Under the pieces are notes generated by a model. That model ran no database searches and was not told the origin of the DNA. It saw only the letters and a list, made by a program, of their open reading frames with translations. From NCBI GenBank assembly GCA_017651785.1, contig JAGCCD010000113.1, positions 1-13,295 on the forward strand: 13,295 bases of DNA, in the 5' to 3' direction. Within the stretch, counting starts at the first letter, position 1. Every line of letters begins with the position of its first letter. This document shows positions 9,187-13,295 of this stretch, piece after piece. A program made the position numbers and the translations under genes. Source of the stretch: Bacteroidales bacterium (GTDB lineage: Bacteria; Bacteroidota; Bacteroidia; Bacteroidales; UBA932).

Positions 9187-10110
9187 ATGCAGCCGGAAGT
9201 CATAAGCTCGGCCCAGAATCCCAAGGTCAAACGTCTCCTCGCCCTGCAGAAAGATTCGTCCCTGCGGCGGGAGACCGGCCTTTTTGTGGTTGAGGGCCGC
9301 CGGGAGATAGACCGCTGCATCGCCGCCGGCTTCCGTATCGACACGCTTTTCGTCTGTCAGGAGCTTTACGGAGCGGCTGATTCTGAGGTAGTACCTTCGA
9401 AAACTTCCGCTTCGCTCCATCCCTCCCACAATTTTCCTTCGAAAAATTGCGGGCCCCTCCCGTTCAAGCGGCCACGGGCGGCCACTGTTTTCGAAGGTAC
9501 TGCCTCAGAATCTGCTGGACAGAATGTTATATGCAAAACTTTTTGCATCAGTAAAGATATTTACGAAAAAGTAGCTTATAGAGGTAGTACAGAGGGGATT
9601 ATAGCGGAGGTGCGGGTGCCGCAGAGGCGTCTGGAAGACCTGGTACTTCCGGAGAATCCGCTCATTGTGGTGCTGGAGAGCGTGGAAAAGCCGGGCAACC
9701 TGGGCGCGGTGCTTCGCAGCGCAGACGCCGCAGGTGCCCACGCCGTGCTGGTTTGCGACCCGCTCACGGACCTGTGGAACCCCAACCTCATACGTTCATC
9801 CACCGGCGCGTGCTTTACGGTGCCTGCGGTGGCGTGCACGTCCGAAGAAGCTATCAAGTGGCTTAAATCAAAGGGTATCAATATCTTGACCGCTCAGCTG
9901 CAAGACTCTTCCCTGTACTACGACTGCGATTTCCGCAGCGGGGTGGCAATTGTTATGGGAACTGAGAGCACCGGTCTTTCCCAGGTGTGGAGGGAGGCGG
10001 CCACAAAACATATCCGCATTCCCATGCTTGGGACTGCGGATTCGTTGAATGTGTCTGTCTCTGCAGCTATTCTGCTGTTTGAGGCTGTGCGCCAGCGTCA
10101 GTCTTCCTGA
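9187..10110 (+). CDS. TrmH/SpoU-family RNA 2'-O-methyltransferase with an in-frame palindromic insertion
   Basis: Predicted to methylate a ribose 2'-OH of rRNA or tRNA using S-adenosylmethionine; the exact target cannot be told. 307 residues. Residues 1-63 and about 111-145 make the N-terminal substrate-binding domain (ISSAQNPKVKRLLAL; FVVEGRREID; YEKVAYRGSTEGIIAEV). Residues 157-303 are the SPOUT knot: motif 1 EKPGNLGAVLRSADAAGA (167-184), motif 2 IVMGTESTGLS (255-265), motif 3 IPMLGTADSLNVSVSAAILL (278-297). Residues 65-110 are unlike the family and are encoded by the palindromic element at 9379-9512. Without those 46 codons the protein would be 261 residues, a normal length. The knot and motifs are intact, so the enzyme may still work with an exposed loop. 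It lies 6 bp after lysS and overlaps the convergent acidic-tail gene by 13 bp. Confidence 0.92.
   Translation: MQPEVISSAQNPKVKRLLALQKDSSLRRETGLFVVEGRREIDRCIAAGFRIDTLFVCQELYGAADSEVVPSKTSASLHPSHNFPSKNCGPLPFKRPRAATVFEGTASESAGQNVICKTFCISKDIYEKVAYRGSTEGIIAEVRVPQRRLEDLVLPENPLIVVLESVEKPGNLGAVLRSADAAGAHAVLVCDPLTDLWNPNLIRSSTGACFTVPAVACTSEEAIKWLKSKGINILTAQLQDSSLYYDCDFRSGVAIVMGTESTGLSQVWREAATKHIRIPMLGTADSLNVSVSAAILLFEAVRQRQSS
9379..9512. repeat. Long imperfect palindromic element inserted in frame in a coding gene
   Basis: Arms of 26 nt at 9379-9404 and 9487-9512 are reverse complements with one exception (T9389 opposite G9502, a wobble pair in RNA). Inside, CCGCTT (9407-9412) can pair with AAGCGG (9466-9471), and a central hairpin lies at 9429-9449. 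The motif CTTCGAA occurs in both arms and the centre (once as its complement). Left flank GCT (9376-9378) recurs as GCT (9514-9516); removing 9379-9516 (138 nt, 46 codons) restores a family-like linker, which would fit insertion with a 3-4 bp target duplication. No protein of its own is encoded, so it would be non-autonomous. Whether it is present in many copies cannot be known from one window. Confidence 0.75.
9429..9449. repeat. Central hairpin of the palindromic element
   Basis: CAATTTT (9429-9435) pairs with AAAATTG (9443-9449) around a 7-nt loop CCTTCGA. It lies near the centre of the large palindrome and would cap a branched stem in the mRNA or a DNA cruciform. It lacks a following U-tract, so it is not a typical terminator. 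Confidence 0.6.
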
Positions 10111-10631
10111 TCGTCGTAGACTATTTCTTCCTCTTCCTTGTCTTCGTCGGAGTCTTCGTCGTCTTCGTCGTCGTCATCTTCTTCTCCGGCTTCTCCGGGG
10201 AGGATGCGGCGCTGCTGGGGAAGGTCCTCGAATGCGACGTAGCCGTTTTCGAACTCGAGGGGGACGGGACCCTTTGACTCCACCAGGGTGGGGCCGGCGA
10301 CGGTGCCGGGCTCTTCTGCCTCCAGGGTGATGGTGACGCTCTTGCGGGCTGCGATGTCGTAGAAATAGACGAATTTCACGATGCCCTCTTTAACCGTGTG
10401 GCCCACGGATATGGCGTCTACCGTGCCGAAGCCGATGTCTGTGAGGGCATAACGGGCCACCACGTTGCCCGCCGCGTCGAACGCCTTGAAGAGGATGGGC
10501 TGGTCTACGGTAAACTCAAGGTCTGCACGCAACTGTTTGTGAAACGTGTAAAGTGAATTGTCCGAACTGATCCTGTAGACCCTGTAAAACCCCTTGATTC
10601 CCTCCAGGGTGACGCGATAGGTGCAAACCAT
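10098..10631 (-). CDS. Small protein with a highly acidic C-terminal tail, probably pRiA4b ORF-3-like family
   Basis: 177 residues from ATG 10631, chosen because AAGGAG lies 8 bp upstream and the conserved-looking domain starts there (MVCTYRVTLEGIKGFYRVY). Residues 1-105 look like the small domain found in pRiA4b ORF-3/IS1096-passenger-like proteins of Bacteroidota: an initial strand, YRISSDNSLYTFHKQL (an amphipathic segment with the family's 'tfxdfH' pattern), DQPILFKAFD, and VKFVYFYDIAARKSVTITLE. Residues 150-177 carry 22 Asp/Glu out of 28. No catalytic motif, signal peptide or membrane segment is visible. Function unknown; the acidic tail could bind a basic partner or mimic nucleic acid, but this is only inference. 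Divergent from the YigZ gene; its end overlaps the convergent methyltransferase gene by 13 bp. I am sure it is a gene, but only moderately sure of the family. Confidence 0.8.
   Translation of the reverse strand: MVCTYRVTLEGIKGFYRVYRISSDNSLYTFHKQLRADLEFTVDQPILFKAFDAAGNVVARYALTDIGFGTVDAISVGHTVKEGIVKFVYFYDIAARKSVTITLEAEEPGTVAGPTLVESKGPVPLEFENGYVAFEDLPQQRRILPGEAGEEDDDDEDDEDSDEDKEEEEIVYDDQED
10124..10186 (-). repeat. Low-complexity GAA/GAC codon tract encoding the acidic tail
   Basis: A purine-rich run on the minus strand made almost only of GAA, GAG and GAC codons, encoding the Asp/Glu-rich tail. Short trinucleotide repeats of this kind are prone to length change by slippage, which would alter the tail length in steps of one residue without breaking the frame. 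Confidence 0.7.
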
Positions 10632-10639
10632 AATTCTGT

Positions 10640-10645
10640 CTCCTT
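10640..10645 (-). promoter_or_regulatory. Shine-Dalgarno sequence deciding the start of the acidic-tail gene
   Basis: Minus-strand AAGGAG ends 8 bp before ATG 10631. Strong Shine-Dalgarno sites are uncommon in Bacteroidota and none is seen at the other genes here. It supports this start over the in-frame ATG at 10712, which would also overlap the divergent YigZ gene. A near-match -7 box (TATCTTCG, 10666-10659) lies upstream. Confidence 0.55.
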
Positions 10646-10678
10646 GTATTTCAGTATGCGAAGATAAAAATAATTCAC

Positions 10679-10686
10679 TAAATTTG
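10679..10686 (+). promoter_or_regulatory. -7 box for the yigZ-like gene
   Basis: TAAATTTG is an exact TAnnTTTG match ending 4 bp before GTG 10691, so transcription would begin at or next to the start codon (leaderless or nearly so). No good -33 element at the usual distance. Confidence 0.4.
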
Positions 10687-10690
10687 GCGT

Positions 10691-11308
10691 GTGAAGACGG
10701 ATATTTCTGCACCAGCCGATGTTTACCGCAGCATCGCCGCCCCTTCGGAAGGCCTCTATAAGGAGCTGGGAAGCCGTTTTCTAGCCTTTGCCTACCCCGT
10801 AGAAACAGAAGATGAGGCCCGCGCCCTGCTGGCCGCTCTGCGCGCCCGCTACCACGACGCCCGCCACCACTGCTGCGCCTGGCGCCTGGGCGTGGATGGC
10901 GCGGTGTGGCGCGCGTCCGACGACGGCGAGCCCGCCGGCACCGCCGGCCGTCCCATCCTGGGCCAGATAGACTCAGAGGGCCTGAGCGACGTTCTCATGG
11001 TGGTGGTGCGCTATTTCGGCGGCATAAAGCTGGGCGTCCCCGGTCTCATCAGGGCATACAAAACCGCCGCTGCAGACGCCCTGGGCAATGCCAAAACCAT
11101 AGAAAAGGTGGCCGGCAGCTGGTATCGCGTGGGCTTTGGCTACGACTCAATGCCCGCCGTGATGAAGCTAGTAAAAGACATGGATCTCCCCCAGAGGGCG
11201 AGGGAGTGGGGAGAGTCTTGCACGCTGGAATTGCGCGTGCGCGATACGCTCAGGAAAGATTTTTTGGAAAGAATCTCGGCAATATCTAATTTTGCAACCC
11301 AATTATAA
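10691..11308 (+). CDS. yigZ: YigZ/IMPACT family protein (UPF0029)
   Basis: A 205-residue cytoplasmic protein of the YigZ/IMPACT family, related to eukaryotic IMPACT and yeast Yih1. The N-terminal IMPACT domain (about 24-130) shows [21 protein letters not shown], the hallmark [14 protein letters not shown] (77-90) and [20 protein letters not shown] (104-123). Residues about 146-200 form the ferredoxin-like DUF1949 domain. Length is normal for the family (about 200-210). It starts with GTG, as no upstream ATG in frame is available, and the start is close to a -7 box. The molecular function is unsettled; a link to translation control is known for the eukaryotic homologue. The promoter of serC lies inside its 3' end. 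Divergent from the acidic-tail gene. Confidence 0.93.
   Translation: MKTDISAPADVYRSIAAPSEGLYKELGSRFLAFAYPVETEDEARALLAALRARYHDARHHCCAWRLGVDGAVWRASDDGEPAGTAGRPILGQIDSEGLSDVLMVVVRYFGGIKLGVPGLIRAYKTAAADALGNAKTIEKVAGSWYRVGFGYDSMPAVMKLVKDMDLPQRAREWGESCTLELRVRDTLRKDFLERISAISNFATQL
11263..11294 (+). promoter_or_regulatory. serC-serA promoter inside the end of yigZ
   Basis: TTTG (11263-11266), 20 bp, TAATTTTG (11287-11294): the best full match to the Bacteroidota -33/-7 consensus in the window. It lies within the last 15 codons of the YigZ gene. Expected transcript start is about 11299, giving a leader of about 17 nt before ATG 11316. It allows serine synthesis genes to be expressed independently of yigZ. 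Confidence 0.65.
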
Positions 11309-11315
11309 ACACACT

Positions 11316-12389
11316 ATGACCAAATTACATGTTTTCAACGCAGGTCCCTGCCTCCTTCCCCAGGTGGCAATAGACCGTGCAATCGAGGCCCTCAAAGATT
11401 TCAAGGGCACGGGCGTTTCCCTCATTTCCATATCCCACCGCACCAAAGAATGGGAAGAAACCATGGAGGAGACCAGGGCCCTCTGGAAAGAGATCCTCAA
11501 TATTCCGGAAGACTACGAGGTGGTCTTCCTGGGCGGCGGCGCAAGCCTCGGCTTCCTGTACGTCGCCATGAACTTCCTTGAAAAGAAAGCGGCGTACCTT
11601 GACACCGGTGTCTGGGCCCACAAGGCTCTCAAAGAGGCCCAGGGCCTTGGAGAAGCCTATGCCATCGCCTGCTCCAAAGACCGCAACTACTGCTACGTCC
11701 CCAAGGGCTTTGAGATCCCCACAGACATAGACTATCTGCATATCACCACCAACAACACCATCTACGGAACGGAGATCAAGACCGATATCGACAGCCCCGT
11801 CCCCCTCATCGCAGACATGTCGTCCGACATCCTGAGCCGCAGGGTAGACGTGAGCAAGTACGCCATGATCTACGGCGGCGCCCAGAAGAACGCCGGCCCT
11901 GCAGGCGTTGCATTCTTCATCATCAAGAAAGATCTCCTCGGCAAGGTGAGCCGCTACATCCCCACGATGCTTGACTTCCGCACCCACATAGACAAGGGCT
12001 CCATGTTCAACACTCCTCCCGTGTTCTCCATCTACGTGATGAATGAGACCCTTAAGTGGCTCAAGGGCATCGGAGGCATAGACGCCATCCACGCAATAGA
12101 TGTCAAGAAGGCAGATACCCTGTACGCAGAGATAGACCGCAACTCCCTGTTCCGCGGCACCGCAGACAAGGAAGACCGTTCCATTATGAACGTCTGCTTC
12201 GTGATGGCAGAGGGCAAGGAAGACCTTCAGGACGAGTTCTTCGCCTTCGCAAAGAGCCGCGGTATGGTGGGCATCAAGGGCCACCGTTCCGTGGGCGGTT
12301 TCCGCGCATCCCTCTACAACGCCTGCACCCAGGAAGACGTAGAGGCTCTGGTAAGCTGCATGCAAGAATTCGAGAAGCTTCACATTTAA
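11316..12389 (+). CDS. serC: Phosphoserine aminotransferase
   Basis: SerC is a PLP enzyme that converts 3-phosphohydroxypyruvate and glutamate to phosphoserine and 2-oxoglutarate (step two of serine synthesis); in many bacteria it also acts in pyridoxal phosphate synthesis. 357 residues, normal length. Family marks: NAGPCLLP near the N-terminus (8-15), [13 protein letters not shown] (38-50), [10 protein letters not shown], the PLP-binding lysine K191 in [12 protein letters not shown], and the phosphate-binding region with TPPVFSIYV and [14 protein letters not shown] 11316 is preferred over the in-frame upstream ATG (11292), since that lies in the -7 box and adds eight non-family residues. serA follows after 5 bp. 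Confidence 0.97.
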   Translation: MTKLHVFNAGPCLLPQVAIDRAIEALKDFKGTGVSLISISHRTKEWEETMEETRALWKEILNIPEDYEVVFLGGGASLGFLYVAMNFLEKKAAYLDTGVWAHKALKEAQGLGEAYAIACSKDRNYCYVPKGFEIPTDIDYLHITTNNTIYGTEIKTDIDSPVPLIADMSSDILSRRVDVSKYAMIYGGAQKNAGPAGVAFFIIKKDLLGKVSRYIPTMLDFRTHIDKGSMFNTPPVFSIYVMNETLKWLKGIGGIDAIHAIDVKKADTLYAEIDRNSLFRGTADKEDRSIMNVCFVMAEGKEDLQDEFFAFAKSRGMVGIKGHRSVGGFRASLYNACTQEDVEALVSCMQEFEKLHI

Positions 12390-12394
12390 GGGTC

Positions 12395-13295
12395 ATGAAG
12401 GTACTAATCGCAACCCAGAAGCCCTTTGCGGCAGTTGCCGTGAACGGCATCAAAGAGATACTCGAGGCCGCAGGCCACACCGTCGTGCTGTTTGAGAAAT
12501 ACGCAGAGCAGGCAGACCTGGTAAACGCCGTGGCAGACGCCGACGGCCTCATCATCCGCTCAGATAAGGTTACCGCAGAGGTCATCGCGGCCGCTCCCAG
12601 GCTCAAGATAGTCATCCGCGCAGGCGCCGGATTCGACAATGTAGACCTTGCAGCGGCTACAGCACGCGGCATCGTGGTAATGAACACCCCCGGCCAGAAC
12701 TCCAACGCAGTGGCGGAACTCGCCGTCGCCATGATGATCTATATGGCCCGCACCCAGTTCACCCCCGCAACCGGCAGGGAAATCAGCGGCCGCACCCTCG
12801 GCATCCAGGCCTTCGGCAACGTAGGCCGTCTGGTGGGCGCCAAGGCAAAGGCCCTGGGTATGAAGGTCAAGGCCATAGACCCGTTCCTCAGCGCAGAGCA
12901 GATCATCTCCGGCGGAGCGGAACCCGCGGCGTCCCTTGAGGAGCTTTACGCCACCTCGGACTTCGTGAGCATCCACATCCCCGCCACACCCCAGACCATC
13001 GGCAGCATAGGTTACGACCTTATAACCAGCATGCCCAAGGGTGCCACTCTCGTAAACACCGCCCGCAAGGAGGTCATAGACGAGGAAGGCCTCCGCAAGG
13101 CTCTGGAAGACCGTCCGGACATTATGTATGTCACCGATGTGGCTCCGGACAACTACGCCGCCCTGCGGGAGCAGTTCGGTCTGCGCGTCTTCGCCACACC
13201 CAAGAAAATGGGCGCCCAGACATCCGAGGCCAACATCAACGCCGGTCTTGCCGCCGCACGCCAGATGTGTGACTGGTTCGCCACCGGCAATGCCC
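12395..13295 (+). CDS. serA: D-3-phosphoglycerate dehydrogenase, Bacteroidota type (cut by window edge)
   Basis: Oxidises 3-phosphoglycerate to 3-phosphohydroxypyruvate with NAD, the first step of serine synthesis and the supplier of SerC's substrate. 300 codons are visible and open to the window end; relatives of this short type have about 305 residues and no C-terminal ACT domain, so only a few are missing. Substrate-binding motifs: RAGAGFDNVD (75-84) and NTPGQNSNAVAE (97-108). The NAD site is LGIQAFGNVGR (135-145), with acidic D162 after the next strand. R224 in NTARKEV is the conserved arginine. The usual Glu and His of the D-2-hydroxyacid dehydrogenase relay are not seen: the regions read TDVAPDN (247-253) and TPKKMGAQT (268-276). 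To my knowledge this is typical of the Bacteroidota subgroup, not damage. Same operon as serC. Confidence 0.93.
   Translation, partial: MKVLIATQKPFAAVAVNGIKEILEAAGHTVVLFEKYAEQADLVNAVADADGLIIRSDKVTAEVIAAAPRLKIVIRAGAGFDNVDLAAATARGIVVMNTPGQNSNAVAELAVAMMIYMARTQFTPATGREISGRTLGIQAFGNVGRLVGAKAKALGMKVKAIDPFLSAEQIISGGAEPAASLEELYATSDFVSIHIPATPQTIGSIGYDLITSMPKGATLVNTARKEVIDEEGLRKALEDRPDIMYVTDVAPDNYAALREQFGLRVFATPKKMGAQTSEANINAGLAAARQMCDWFATGNA

Noticed and set aside
9366..9548. A 60-codon minus-strand frame over the palindrome as an independent small gene
   Set aside because: Its openness follows from the palindrome's symmetry; there is no start signal, and its ends extend only into the host gene. It is discussed as a property of the element instead.
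11325..12383. A 352-codon open frame on the minus strand opposite serC
   Set aside because: It mirrors serC almost end to end, has no recognisable motif or promoter, and its composition (Val, Gly, Ala, His rich) is typical of an antisense frame in GC-rich coding DNA.

Overview
The window looks like ordinary chromosomal, housekeeping-type DNA of a fairly GC-rich member of the Bacteroidota, most likely Bacteroidales. The grounds are the many TAnnTTTG promoter boxes, the near absence of Shine-Dalgarno sequences, a DUF4783 secreted protein beside rlmH, the Bacteroidota-type SerC-SerA pair, and a sigma-54 response regulator of the short Bacteroidota type. A genus cannot be named from the sequence alone. 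I see no rRNA, tRNA, CRISPR array, transposase or phage gene.

Layout, left to right. (a) 1-200, minus: the N-terminal end of cytidylate kinase (cmk). (b) 271-1422, plus: an NtrC/NtrX-like response regulator with receiver and AAA+ domains but no DNA-binding domain. It converges on (c) 1419-4892, minus: a 1157-residue NtrY-like sensor histidine kinase with about ten membrane segments; the two genes share the tetramer TTAA as stop codons. (d) 4885-5355, minus: rlmH, overlapping the kinase start by 8 bp. (e) 5408-5851, plus: a secreted DUF4783 protein, divergent from rlmH across a compact two-way promoter. (f) 5854-7587, minus: recJ. (g) 7645-9180, plus: lysS, followed after 6 bp by (h) 9187-10110, a SpoU/TrmH-family RNA 2'-O-methyltransferase. 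(i) 10098-10631, minus: a small protein with a very acidic tail, similar to the Bacteroidota pRiA4b ORF-3-like family. (j) 10691-11308, plus: a YigZ/IMPACT protein. (k) 11316-12389 serC and 12395-end serA, plus: the first two steps of serine synthesis from 3-phosphoglycerate.

Functionally, the window mixes translation and RNA maturation (rlmH, lysS, the methyltransferase), nucleotide and serine synthesis (cmk, serC, serA), DNA repair (recJ) and one envelope-sensing two-component pair expected to drive sigma-54 transcription. Genes are tightly packed: all three convergent junctions have overlaps or a 2-bp gap, and no obvious intrinsic terminator is visible.

The most unusual item is a 134-bp imperfect palindrome (9379-9512) inside the methyltransferase gene. 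It adds exactly 46 codons in frame in a poorly conserved linker and is open on both strands, with similar peptide ends either way. It looks like a small palindromic repeat able to live inside coding genes, comparable in behaviour to the Rickettsia palindromic elements. The second item of interest is the sigma-54 activator without a DNA-binding domain, paired with the very large kinase.
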